Positions 51,556 through 62,170 of a stretch of 64,000 bases of DNA are shown one piece after another (position 1 is the first letter of the stretch; each line of letters starts with the position of its first letter). The notes beneath the pieces were generated by a model, which saw only the letters and a list, made by a program, of their open reading frames with translations, searched no databases and was not told the origin of the DNA. The translations under genes and the position numbers were made by a program. This DNA comes from CAVPWP01 sp963709395. GTDB lineage: Bacteria; Pseudomonadota; Alphaproteobacteria; Rhodobacterales; Rhodobacteraceae. Where the stretch lies: contig CAVPWP010000013.1 of the NCBI GenBank assembly GCA_963709395.1, positions 186,001 through 250,000 on the forward strand, read 5' to 3'.

Positions 51556-52095
51556 CTACCAATAGTCGGGACTGTCGAATGCGGCGACACAGGATGACGG
51601 GCCGGTGAGCCGATCGAGCGGCCGGTCGGTCAGCGACTGGCCGAGCCAGCCATGCGGGTGGCTGAGGGCCCGTGGCGGACGGGCCTGATCCTCGGTGATC
51701 GGCACGAATCCGACCCTGCGATAGTAGTCGGGGTCGCCATAGGTGATCGCCACATCGACACCGCGTTTGCGAAGCTCGTTCAGGCCATGGGTCAACAACT
51801 TCTGCCCGATGCCCTGCTTCTGCCGGTCGGGCGCGACCGCCACGGGTCCCAGCAAGAATATCTCGCGGTCGTCCTGCGGGTAGGTCAGGCGCGAAAAGGC
51901 GATACCGCCGGCAAGGGCGCCGTCTTCCCAGGCGGTGAAGACAAAGAGGTCCTTGTCCGGCGTCGTCGCGATGAGGTTCCGGACAAGCGTTCCGATCAGG
52001 CGGCCCTCGTCCGCGCCTTCCGAGGCGGTGAAGGTGGACGTGAAGAGACCGATGATCTCTTCGGCCTGGCTCTTGAACTCAGAAGAAAAGATCAT
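51556..52095 (-). CDS. GNAT N-acetyltransferase (YhbS-like)
   Basis: A 179-residue acetyltransferase: EIIGLFTSTFTASEGADEG, LAGGIAFSRLTYPQD, ILLGPVAVAPDRQKQGIGQKLLTHGLNEL with the acetyl-CoA loop (QKQGIG), and ITYGDPDYYRRVGFVPITED. This is the YhbS type with a C-terminal lid. ATG 52095 (MIFSSEFKSQAEEI) is preferred to one eleven codons upstream. Substrate unknown. It lies 103 nt behind icd on the same strand. Confidence 0.85.
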   Translation of the reverse strand: MIFSSEFKSQAEEIIGLFTSTFTASEGADEGRLIGTLVRNLIATTPDKDLFVFTAWEDGALAGGIAFSRLTYPQDDREIFLLGPVAVAPDRQKQGIGQKLLTHGLNELRKRGVDVAITYGDPDYYRRVGFVPITEDQARPPRALSHPHGWLGQSLTDRPLDRLTGPSSCVAAFDSPDYW

Positions 52096-52198
52096 GTCGC
52101 CGGTGTCCCTTCGCCGATACGGTTGCATCGCGCCGGGGCCGGAGGGTGAAGGCGGCCCCTACAAGGGCCGTCCTCCGTGTCAGTGGCGCGCCATAAGG

Positions 52199-53411
52199 TC
52201 AGCCGAGGGCCTTGTTGAGGTTCTCGTCGACCTTCTCGAGGAAGCCCATTGTCGTCAGCCATTTCTGATCTGGCCCGACCAGAAGTGCCAGATCCTTGGT
52301 CATGTCGCCGGATTCGACCGTCTCGACCACTACCCTCTCGAGCGTCTCGGCGAACCGGCCGAGTTCCGCGTTGCCGTCGAGCTTGGCGCGGTGCTTGAGG
52401 CCCGCCGGTCCAGGCGAAGATCGACGCGATCGAGTTGGTCGAGGTCTCCTTGCCTGCCTGGTGCTGGCGGTAGTGGCGGGTGACGGTGCCATGCGCCGCC
52501 TCGGCCTCGACGATCTTGCCGTCGGGCGTCATCAGCTGCGAGGTCATGAGGCCAAGCGAGCCAAAGCCCTGCGCCACGGTGTCGGACTGCACGTCGCCGT
52601 CGTAGTTCTTGCAGGCCCAGACATAGCCGCCCGACCATTTCATCGCGGCGGCCACCATGTCGTCGATCAGCCGGTGTTCATAGGTAATGCCGGCGGCCTT
52701 GAACTTGTCGGCGAACTCGGCGTCGAAGATCTCCTGGAAGATGTCCTTGAAGCGGCCGTCATAGGCCTTGAGGATCGTGTTCTTCGTGGAGAGGTAGACC
52801 GGGTACTTGCGCCCCAGGCCGTAGTTCATCGAGGCGCGGGCGAAATCGCGGATCGAGTCGTCGAGGTTGTACATCGCCATGGCGATGCCCGAACCCGGCG
52901 ACTGGAACACCTCGTGTTCGATCGTCTCGCCGTCGTCGCCCACGAACTTGATGGTCAGCCGACCCTTGCCGGGAAAGCGGAAGTCGGTGGCGCGGTACTG
53001 GTCGCCGAAGGCATGGCGGCCGACGACGATGGGCTGGGTCCAGCCGGGCACGAGGCGCGGCACGTTCTTGCAGATGATCGGCTCACGGAAGATCACGCCG
53101 CCCAGGATGTTGCGGATCGTCCCGTTGGGCGACCGCCACATCTTCTTGAGACCGAATTCCTCGACCCGCGCTTCGTCGGGGGTGATGGTCGCGCATTTGA
53201 CGGCGACGCCCACTTCGCGGGTCTTCTCGGCCGCGTCGATGGTGATCTGGTCGTCGGTGCGGTCGCGTTCCTCGATGCCGAGGTCGTAGTAAAGCAGATC
53301 GACGTCGAGATAGGGCAGGATCAGCTTCTTCTTGATGAAGTCCCAGATGATCCGGGTCATCTCGTCCCCGTCCATCTCGACGATGGGGTTTTCGACTTTG
53401 ATCTTCGACAT
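52199..53411 (-). CDS. icd: NADP-dependent isocitrate dehydrogenase, frameshifted
   Basis: This TCA enzyme makes 2-oxoglutarate and NADPH. MSKIKVENPIVEMDGDEMTRIIWDFIKKKLI and the substrate motif FRSPNGT-like WRSPNGTIRNILGG mark the eukaryote-like (type II) NADP-ICDH used by alphaproteobacteria. EAAHGTVTRHYRQHQAGKETSTNSIASIFAWTGG follows. Then the frame slips in a GGG run (plus-strand CCC 52401-52403), and the proper end LKHRAKLDGNAELGRFAETLE to DENLNKALG is in the next frame. The locus is 1213 nt, one base too long; restored length is 403, normal for the family. This gene is normally essential, so real decay is unlikely. Confidence 0.93.
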
Positions 53412-53590
53412 GGGAGGCTCCCGCGGGTTTCAGGTGAATCGGTTGGCCGTCACATAGCCGATCGCGGGGCGGTGCGAAAGTGCGGTATACGAGTGTATAC
53501 CGATTTTCTTCCTTGGGAGTTGAGACCGGGGGCCAGCCCCCGGACCCCCGGGATACTTGGCCCAGGAAGAAAGCCGACTTTGCCGCGCTC

Positions 53591-54244
53591 CTAGCGCGAG
53601 GTTTCGCCCAGCCGGCGGCTGACGTAATCGGTCACCAACTCCATGAGGGTGTCCATATGGGGATCCTCGAAGAAGTGGCCCGCACCCTCGACCTCTTCGT
53701 GGGTGATGGTGATGCCCTTCTGCTCGTGCAGCTTCTCGACCAGCGACCGGGTGTCCTTGGGCGGGGCCACGCGGTCGGCCAGGCCATTGATCACGAGGCC
53801 CGAGGCCGGGCAGGGCGCGAGGAAGCTGAAGTCGTACATGTTCGCAGGCGGCGAGACGCTGACAAACCCGGTGATCTCGGGCCGGCGCATGAGAAGCTGC
53901 ATTCCGATCCAGGCCCCGAACGAGAACCCCGCGACCCAGCAATGCTTGGAGTTCTGGTTCATCGACTGAAGGTAATCGAGCGCCGAGGCCGCATCGCTAA
54001 GCTCGCCGATGCCCTGGTCGTATTCGCCCTGGCTACGGCCGACGCCGCGGAAATTGAACCGCAGGACCGTAAAGCCCATCTTGTAGAAGGCGTAGTGCAG
54101 ATTGTAGACGACGCGATTGTTCATGGTGCCGCCGAACTGCGGATGCGGGTGCAGCACGATGGCGATGGGCGCGTCCTTCTGCTTCTGCGGGTGATAGCGT
54201 CCTTCGAGCCGCCCTTCCGGGCCGGGAAAGATAACCTCGGGCAT
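53591..54244 (-). CDS. alpha/beta hydrolase (dienelactone hydrolase-like)
   Basis: A 217-residue hydrolase: IAIVLHPHPQFGGTMNNRVVYNL, FNFRGVGRSQGEYDQG, and the nucleophile elbow VAGFSFGAW with Ser. The acid lies around INGLADRVAPP and the His in EVEGAGHFFEDP. This family of small hydrolases is well conserved in alphaproteobacteria, but its substrate is unknown. ATG 54244 starts the family sequence MPEVIFPGPEGRLEG. It is divergent from iscR across a region containing an ICE box. Confidence 0.87.
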   Translation of the reverse strand: MPEVIFPGPEGRLEGRYHPQKQKDAPIAIVLHPHPQFGGTMNNRVVYNLHYAFYKMGFTVLRFNFRGVGRSQGEYDQGIGELSDAASALDYLQSMNQNSKHCWVAGFSFGAWIGMQLLMRRPEITGFVSVSPPANMYDFSFLAPCPASGLVINGLADRVAPPKDTRSLVEKLHEQKGITITHEEVEGAGHFFEDPHMDTLMELVTDYVSRRLGETSR

Positions 54245-54318
54245 GTTTCCCCTTGTGTGTCCTTCGACGCCCGCCTGGCCGAGGTCCGAGCGCAATCTTG
54301 ACGAAATCGCTCAGGGTC

Positions 54319-54335
54319 TTTAGAACCATTCTAAA
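54319..54335. promoter_or_regulatory. Irr/ICE-type iron box upstream of iscR-suf
   Basis: TTTAGAACCATTCTAAA is a perfect TTTAGAA-N3-TTCTAAA inverted repeat, the Irr-binding iron control element. It is 87 nt before the iscR ATG (54422) and 75 nt from the divergent hydrolase start. It should couple Fe-S cluster assembly to heme/iron status in addition to IscR autoregulation. Confidence 0.85.
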
Positions 54336-54421
54336 AGGGGCTGCGGGCACCGTCTTTCAGTGCTATGCACCTAAGGTCCGTCGCCCCGGGCGTCAATGAA
54401 ATCCTGCAAAGGCGTGCATCC

Positions 54422-54883
54422 ATGAAGCTGAGCACCAAAGGCCGCTATGCCATGGTGGCGCTGACCGACCTTGCCCTCGACGCCCCGGGCGCCGTGGTGT
54501 CGCTGTCGGATCTGTCGGCGCGGCAGAAGATTTCGCTCACCTACCTTGAGCAGCTTTTCGTGCGCCTGCGCCGCGCGGGGCTGGTCGAAAGCGTGCGCGG
54601 GCCGGGCGGCGGCTACCGCCTTGCGCGGGCGGCGGCGGACATCCGGGTGTCCGACGTGCTCGAGGCGGTCGACGAGACGGTGAGCGCGATGCACACCGGG
54701 GCAGGGGCCTCGGGCGCGGTGTCGGGCAGCCGGGCGCAATCGCTGACCAACCGGCTGTGGGAGGGGCTGTCGGCCCATGTCTACGTCTACCTGCACCAGA
54801 CGCGGCTGTCGGACATCGCGGGCAACGAGCTTGCGCCCTGTCCCGCAGTGCCGTCGATCCTGACGGTGGTCGACGATGGCTGA
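54422..54883 (+). CDS. iscR: Rrf2-family Fe-S regulator IscR, lacking the canonical cysteine triad
   Basis: A 153-residue regulator: MKLSTKGRYAMVALTDLAL, then ISLTYLEQLFVRLRRAGLVESVRGPGGGYRLAR, the Rrf2 winged HTH. The usual [2Fe-2S] ligands Cys92, Cys98 and Cys104 of E. coli IscR are missing: residues 90-112 (MHTGAGASGAVSGSRAQSLTNRL) have no Cys. The only cysteine is Cys140 (LAPCPAVP). Rhodobacterales IscR proteins are known for such atypical ligation. It leads the suf operon, and its 3' end overlaps the iscS-like start by 8 nt. Confidence 0.93.
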   Translation: MKLSTKGRYAMVALTDLALDAPGAVVSLSDLSARQKISLTYLEQLFVRLRRAGLVESVRGPGGGYRLARAAADIRVSDVLEAVDETVSAMHTGAGASGAVSGSRAQSLTNRLWEGLSAHVYVYLHQTRLSDIAGNELAPCPAVPSILTVVDDG

Positions 54884-55937
54884 GCGGGCTTATCTCGACT
54901 GGAATGCCACCGCGCCGCTGCGCCCCGAGGCGCGGGCGGCGATGATCGCGGCGATGGATGTCGTGGGCAATCCGTCCTCGGTCCATGCAGAGGGCCGGGC
55001 CGCGAAGGCGCTGGTAGAGCGCGCCCGAGCAGAGGTGGCGGAAGCCGTCGGATGTCAGCCCGCCGAGGTGGTCTTTACCAGCGGCGCGACCGAGGCGGCG
55101 TCGGTTCTGACGGCGGGCGACGGGGCCGTACTGGTCGACCCGACCGCCCACGATGCGCTCTGGAGCCACGCGCGCGAGGGCGGCGGCGACGGTCCTGTCA
55201 CGCTGGCCATGGGGATCGCCAATTCGGAAACCGGGATCGTGACCGCGCCGCCTGCGCGCACCGAAGACGGCTTCGTGCACGCCGGGCAGCGGGTGGACCG
55301 GCTTCTCCTCGACATCACGCAGGCCGTTGGACGCCTCCCGTTTTCCTTCGCCTGGAGCGGGGCCGATCTGGCGGTGCTGTCGGCGCACAAGCTGGGCGGC
55401 CCGAAAGGCGTGGGCGCGCTGATCGTGCGGCGGGGCCTCGATATGCCGGCGCTTCTGACCGGCGGCGGGCAGGAGATGGGGCGTCGGTCGGGAACCGAGA
55501 ACGTGATCGGCATCGCTGGATTCGGCGCGGCGATCACGGCGGCGATGCGCGATCTTGACGCCGGGATCTGGAACGAGGTCGAGCAACTTAGAAATATTCT
55601 AGAAATAACTCTGGCCTCCCCGGCCAAAGAGACTATTTTTGTCGGGAATGAGTCGGCCCGCCTTCCGAACACCGCGTGTTTCGCCACGCCGGGCTGGAAG
55701 GGCGAGACGCAGGTGATGCAGATGGATCTGGCAGGCTACGCGATTTCGGCGGGTTCGGCCTGTTCCAGCGGCAAGGTCAGGGCCAGCCGCGTGTTGAAGG
55801 CGATGGGCCTTGATGACCGCACCGCCGCCTCGGCGATCCGCGTGTCCCTCGGTCCGACGACGACGGAAGCGCAGGTGCGCGGGTTCGCGGACGCCTGGCT
55901 GCGCGAATATGAACGGTTCCGCCGCAAGGCGGCATGA
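54876..55937 (+). CDS. cysteine desulfurase, IscS/NifS-like
   Basis: A 353-residue class V aminotransferase that takes sulfur from cysteine for Fe-S assembly. The PLP lysine is Lys172 in LSAHKLGGPKGVG and the sulfur-carrying Cys296 lies in SAGSACSSGKVRASRVL, the IscS group I pattern. It is about 40-50 residues shorter than typical IscS. The region before the PLP lysine is compressed, with TAHDALW in place of the usual EHxAV. An ICE-like palindrome interrupts its GC-rich coding sequence at 55587-55603. It sits between iscR and sufB, giving two desulfurases (with sufS) in one cluster. Confidence 0.9.
   Translation: MAERAYLDWNATAPLRPEARAAMIAAMDVVGNPSSVHAEGRAAKALVERARAEVAEAVGCQPAEVVFTSGATEAASVLTAGDGAVLVDPTAHDALWSHAREGGGDGPVTLAMGIANSETGIVTAPPARTEDGFVHAGQRVDRLLLDITQAVGRLPFSFAWSGADLAVLSAHKLGGPKGVGALIVRRGLDMPALLTGGGQEMGRRSGTENVIGIAGFGAAITAAMRDLDAGIWNEVEQLRNILEITLASPAKETIFVGNESARLPNTACFATPGWKGETQVMQMDLAGYAISAGSACSSGKVRASRVLKAMGLDDRTAASAIRVSLGPTTTEAQVRGFADAWLREYERFRRKAA
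55587..55603. promoter_or_regulatory. ICE-like palindrome inside the iscS-like gene
   Basis: CTTAGAAATATTCTAGA resembles TTTAGAA-N3-TTCTAAA with two mismatches and sits in an AT-rich patch within otherwise GC-rich coding sequence. It is 354 nt upstream of the sufB ATG. It could be an internal operator for sufB onward; equally it may be chance, since it encodes QLRNILE acceptably. Confidence 0.4.
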
Positions 55938-55956
55938 CAAGAGGAGTTCGGCAAGG

Positions 55957-57479
<1,523 letters not shown>

Positions 57480-57480
<1 letters not shown>

Positions 57481-57794
57481 TGACGGGCGAAGGGCACGAC
57501 CGGAAGCCGCGTTCGCTGCGGGCGGGCTACGGGCACTACTGGCGGCTTCTGCCCGAGACGCAGGCGCTGACCATGGTGCTCCTTGGTCTTGCGACCGTGT
57601 TCGCCATCGCGCTGGCCCATGACGAGATCGTGCACGCCATGGTCGAGGCCGGCTGGATCGTCGAATCCCGCCGCGAACTCGTCGAAATTCTGTTCGGCAT
57701 CGTGACCTTCGCGGCGTGGAGCTTGTTGACGCTTGCCTTCGCGGCTTTGATCCGGGGCGGGCTGCAGGGGACCGAGCCGGGAAACGGACGCTGA
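57480..57794 (+). CDS. small membrane protein in the suf cluster, unknown function
   Basis: A 104-residue protein with two membrane helices (ALTMVLLGLATVFAIALAH and LFGIVTFAAWSLLTLAFAALI) separated by a short acidic/hydrophobic stretch (DEIVHAMVEAGWIVESRREL). Its ATG overlaps the sufB stop (TGATG), so it is translated with SufB. No cysteine is present, so it does not bind a cluster itself by thiols. No family is recognised. Position suggests a link to Fe-S assembly or merely operon co-option. Confidence 0.7.
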
Positions 57795-57849
57795 CCGACA
57801 ACGCGTCCGAATGATTTGCCGGCATGATCCGCCGGTCAGGAGCCTCAGC

Positions 57850-58161
57850 ATGATCGTGACCACGACCCCCAGCATCGAAGGACGCCGCATCACGGCCTAC
57901 CACGGTATCGTGGTGGGCGAGGCGATTCTGGGCGCCAACGTGTTCCGGGACATCTTCGCCGGGATCACGGACATCATCGGCGGACGGTCGGGCGCCTACG
58001 AGGTCGAGCTGGGCCGCGCACGGGAAATCGCGCTGTCCGAGCTTGGGGACCGCGCGCGCGACCTGGGCGGCAACGCGGTCGTCGGTGTCGACCTTGACTA
58101 CGAGGTGATCAACAACATGCTGATGGTCTCGGCGTCCGGAACCTCGGTGACGGTGGAGTGA
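57850..58161 (+). CDS. YbjQ/UPF0145 family protein
   Basis: A 103-residue protein: MIVTTTPSIEGRRITAYHGIVVGEAILGANVFRDIFAGITDIIGGRSGAYEVEL, then ALSELGDRARDLGGNAVVGVDLDYEVI, the complete YbjQ (heavy-metal-binding domain-labelled) family. It forms a compact pentameric fold; metal binding was inferred for the family but is not well established. It lies inside the suf cluster, 55 nt after the small membrane gene. There is no cysteine, so a thiol-based metal role is unlikely. Confidence 0.88.
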   Translation: MIVTTTPSIEGRRITAYHGIVVGEAILGANVFRDIFAGITDIIGGRSGAYEVELGRAREIALSELGDRARDLGGNAVVGVDLDYEVINNMLMVSASGTSVTVE

Positions 58162-58380
58162 TGATGCCGGCAACAGCACATCCTTTGGCGTGGCGCCCGC
58201 CCTGTCCACCTGAGACGGGCGTCGACAGGTCGCCTTTCGCGCGAACGTGGCGCGGGCCTCGTCGCGCCTTGCGAGTGCCCCAATCGCGCCCCGTCTGTGC
58301 GGTAATCACCCGATCACCGACATTCTTTGGCCCATTTGCTTTGCAAACTCCCCCCCAGGGACAAGCATGGGAGAGGGCCG

Positions 58381-59025
58381 GTGGCTGCACCTTCGGAACT
58401 TCATCGCAAGACGTTCGAGGACAGGCTTGCGCGGATCCGCGAGGGCGGTCCGAACTGCATGGGGCATCTGCACGCTGGACCGTCCGACGAAGTGCGGGCG
58501 CGCGATGCGAAGACCAAGGTCAAGATGACGCCCGCGCGCCCCGCGAAGCGTCGGCGCGGCTCACCCGTCGCGACCCTGCTGCTTCTGCCGGTCGCGGCGG
58601 TGCTCGGAGCTTTGTCGATGTTCGTCGGGCGCGTGACGGCCTTCCGCTTCTTCTCGGACGAAGCCCCGTATTCCTTCGCGCTGGCCGGGGTGCCGGCGTC
58701 GATGTTCGCAGATGTCCTGATCGCCTCGGTGCTGGCGATGCTCCTTGCCTGGTCGTTCAAGCTGACCTGGGGGATGCGCCGCGTCGCGCTTGTCGCGGGG
58801 TTCGTCGCCATGATGGTCGGGGAATTCGACTTGATGCAGACCTATCCCGACCTGTTCGAAACCGTGTTTTCGGAAACCTACGTCGCCGGCGACGCTGGCG
58901 AACCCGCCGGCATCGCTGGCGTCACTCACGCTCTGACCGCAGGCGGGACCCGCGCAGCGCACCCATCTACATCGCTGAACCAGACAGGGCCGCGCCTTCG
59001 AGCGACGGCCCCATCATGCTATTGA
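58381..59025 (+). CDS. hypothetical membrane protein in the suf cluster
   Basis: GTG 58381 behind GGGAGAGG starts a 214-residue protein. Residues 1-60 are polar (ELHRKTFEDRLARIREGGPNCMGHLHAG). Three or four membrane helices follow (VATLLLLPVAAVLGALSMFVG, FADVLIASVLAMLLAWSF, VALVAGFVAMMVGEF). The last 40 residues are Gly/Ala/Thr-rich and loosely structured. Its early half resembles proteins at the same place in other Rhodobacterales suf clusters, but no function is known. An earlier in-frame start at 58327 lacks a ribosome binding site. sufC begins 12 nt downstream. Confidence 0.65.
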   Translation: MAAPSELHRKTFEDRLARIREGGPNCMGHLHAGPSDEVRARDAKTKVKMTPARPAKRRRGSPVATLLLLPVAAVLGALSMFVGRVTAFRFFSDEAPYSFALAGVPASMFADVLIASVLAMLLAWSFKLTWGMRRVALVAGFVAMMVGEFDLMQTYPDLFETVFSETYVAGDAGEPAGIAGVTHALTAGGTRAAHPSTSLNQTGPRLRATAPSCY

Positions 59026-59036
59026 GGACAAGAAAA

Positions 59037-59791
<755 letters not shown>

Positions 59792-59792
<1 letters not shown>

Positions 59793-61079
59793 TGGCGGCT
59801 CCACAGGCGAAGCTTGACGCGACCGAGGCGCGGTTGGCCGGGGTCGTCCTTCCCGAAGGCGGGGTCTGGGCGACCGAGGCGCGGACCGCAGCCCTGGCGC
59901 GGGTGCAAAGCATGGGCCTGCCGGGCCGGCGGGACGAATACTGGCGCTTCACCCGGCCTGACACCCTGATCCAGGCCGAGGCGCCCGGAGGCCGCGGTGT
60001 TTGTCGCGCAGGAATCGCCGGTCTTCGGGGCGCTCGACCGCCTGCAGATCGTGTTTGTCGATGGTGTCTTCGATGCCGACGCTTCCGACGACCTTGCGGG
60101 CGAGGGGCTTGAGATCGCGCGTCTGGCCGAGGTGTCGAAGGCCGATATCCACTGGGCGCGCGAGGTCTACGGCGTGCTGGAGACGCGCGGACAGACGCCG
60201 GTCGACCGGCCGCTGGCCGCGCTCAACACCGCGACCGCCTCCGACGGGGTCGTGATCCGGGTAACCGGCAAGGTCACGCGGCCGGTGTCGCTGACGTATC
60301 TGCACCGCGACGTGACCTCGGACGCGGTGCTGCACCATGTGATCCGGGTCGAGGAGGGGGCGGAACTGACGCTTCTGGAGACGGGCCCGGCTGCGGCGCG
60401 TTTCAACAAGTGCATGGAGATCGACATCGCCGATGGCGGGCGCCTTCATCACGTGCGCGCGCAGGGCCGGGACCACCAGCGTCGTGCGGTCACCCATATG
60501 TTCGCGCGCGTGGGTGAGGAATCCGTCTTCAAGTCCTTCACGCTGACCGCGAACGGGGTGCTGACCCGCAACGAGGTGGTGGTCGAAATGGCCGGCGACA
60601 AGGGCGTGGCCCATGTCGCGGGCGCGGCCGTGGGCGACGGCGATTTTCACCACGACGACACGGTGTTCGTCACCCATGACGCGGTCGGTTGCGAAAGCCG
60701 GCAGGTGTTCAAGAAGGTACTGCGCAACGGCGCGGTGGGCGTGTTCCAGGGCAAGATCCTGGTGAAACAGGGCGCGCAGAAGACCGACGGCTACCAGATC
60801 AGCCAGGCGCTGCTGCTGGACGAGGACGCGCAGTTCCTCGCCAAGCCCGAGCTCGAGATCTATGCCGATGACGTGGCCTGCTCGCATGGCTCGACCACGG
60901 GCGCGATCGACGAGACGGCGCTGTTCTATCTGCGCTCGCGCGGGGTTCCGCTGCACGATGCGCAGGACCTTCTGGTCCTGGCCTTCCTGGCCGAGGCGAT
61001 CGAGGAGATCGAGCGCGAGGAAATCGCCGACGACATCCGTGCGCGGCTCGAGGGCTGGCTGGCACGACGCCGCCGGTAA
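59792..61079 (+). CDS. sufD: Fe-S assembly protein SufD, frameshifted
   Basis: ATG 59792 reads MAAPQAKLDATEARLAGVVLPEGG and GLPGRRDEYWRFTRPDTLI, the SufD N terminus. After QAEAP the frame slips in a CCC-GG run (about 59986-59990), and the sequence continues EAAVFVAQESPVFGALDRLQIVFVDGVF in the next frame. The SufD core (VFQGKILVKQGAQKTDGYQISQALLL, CSHGSTTGAIDETALFYLRSRGV) follows and ends at 61079. The locus is 1288 nt, one base too long; restored length is 428. SufD completes the SufBC2D complex and is required for iron entry. Confidence 0.93.
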
Positions 61080-61082
61080 GCC

Positions 61083-61580
61083 ATGAGCATCACGCGCGAT
61101 ATCGCCCGAAGCTACCGGGCCCCGCGCGAGGTCCTGCGGCGCCGCGTCGCGGGCCCCGCGCGCGAGGACCGTGCGCTGGCCATCGTGATGGCGGCCTGCA
61201 TCCTGATGTTCGTTGCGCAATGGCCACTGCTGTCGCGGCTGGCCTACGAGGACCCTTCGGTGCCGATCGACATGAGACTGGGCGGCGCGCTCTTGGGTTG
61301 GGTTTTCATTGCGCCGCTCACGCTCTATGTGTTGGCTGCGGTGGTGCACGGGGTGGCGCGTCTCTTCGGGGGGCGGGCCAGCTGGTACGAGGCGCGGATG
61401 GCCCTGTTCTGGGCGTTTCTCGCGTCGAGTCCCCTCTGGCTGCTGAACGGTCTCGTCGCAGGGTTCGTCGGACCGGGGCCGGGCCAGACCCTTGTGGGGG
61501 CGGCCGCACTGCTGGTGTTCCTGGTCTTCTGGGGCGCCGGTCTTTGGGAAGTCGAGACAGGACGCGAACCGGCCACATGA
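61083..61580 (+). CDS. YIP1 family membrane protein (first of two)
   Basis: A 165-residue protein with four membrane helices (ALAIVMAACILMFVAQW, GGALLGWVFIAPLTLYVLAAVVHGV, MALFWAFLASSPLWLLNGLVAGFVG, ALLVFLVFWGAGLW). Its layout matches YIP1-type proteins found as pairs in Rhodobacterales suf clusters. It starts 3 nt after sufD and overlaps the second YIP1 gene by 4 nt (ATGA). Function unknown. The two may form a heteromeric membrane complex that recruits the Suf machinery; that is inference. Confidence 0.75.
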   Translation: MSITRDIARSYRAPREVLRRRVAGPAREDRALAIVMAACILMFVAQWPLLSRLAYEDPSVPIDMRLGGALLGWVFIAPLTLYVLAAVVHGVARLFGGRASWYEARMALFWAFLASSPLWLLNGLVAGFVGPGPGQTLVGAAALLVFLVFWGAGLWEVETGREPAT

Positions 61581-62170
61581 CACTGACCCTGCAAACGCTT
61601 CTGCCGATGGTCTGGCGGACCATCACCAATCCGCGCGAGGGCGCGGAAGAGGTGCTGGCCCTTGGCGTCCCGCGCCAGGCGCTGTGGACGATCCTGCTTC
61701 TTGTGCTGGTGCTGTCGATCATCCTCGGCCAGATCACCACCCTTCTTGTCGCCACGGCCGCCGGCGTGACCGTGCAGGGACCGCTGGCGAACCCGATGAT
61801 CACCGGAGTGCTGCAACTCGTGCTGCTGGTGGTGGCGATCTACGCGATCCACTTCATCGGACGCAGCATGGGCGGCAAGGGGTCGATCGACGAGGCGATC
61901 CTGCTGGTGGCCTGGCTTCAGTTCGTGATGGTGTGCATCCAGGTCGTGCAGACCGGGCTGATGCTGATCCTGCCGCCGCTGGCGAGCATCGTCGGGATCG
62001 TGGGTCTTGTGCTCTTCATGTGGCTGCTGACCAACTTCATCGCGGTGATCCACGGGTTCCGGTCGCTGGGACAGGTCTTCGTGATGATCCTGATCTCGAT
62101 GTTCGTGATGGCCTTCATCCTTTCCATTCTCCTGACGCTTTTCGGCGTCACCGTGCCGGGGCAGGCGTGA
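61577..62170 (+). CDS. YIP1 family membrane protein (second of two)
   Basis: A 197-residue protein with five membrane helices, opening MTLTLQTLLPMVWRTITNPREGAEEVLALGVPRQALW, the characteristic N terminus of the bacterial YIP1 group. GRSMGGKGSIDEAILLVAWLQFVMVCIQ and WLLTNFIAVIHGFRSLGQVFVMI fit the PF04893 family. The stop overlaps the sufS ATG (TGATG). Continuous overlaps from sufC to sufS argue strongly that these membrane proteins are made with the Suf proteins. Confidence 0.85.
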   Translation: MTLTLQTLLPMVWRTITNPREGAEEVLALGVPRQALWTILLLVLVLSIILGQITTLLVATAAGVTVQGPLANPMITGVLQLVLLVVAIYAIHFIGRSMGGKGSIDEAILLVAWLQFVMVCIQVVQTGLMLILPPLASIVGIVGLVLFMWLLTNFIAVIHGFRSLGQVFVMILISMFVMAFILSILLTLFGVTVPGQA

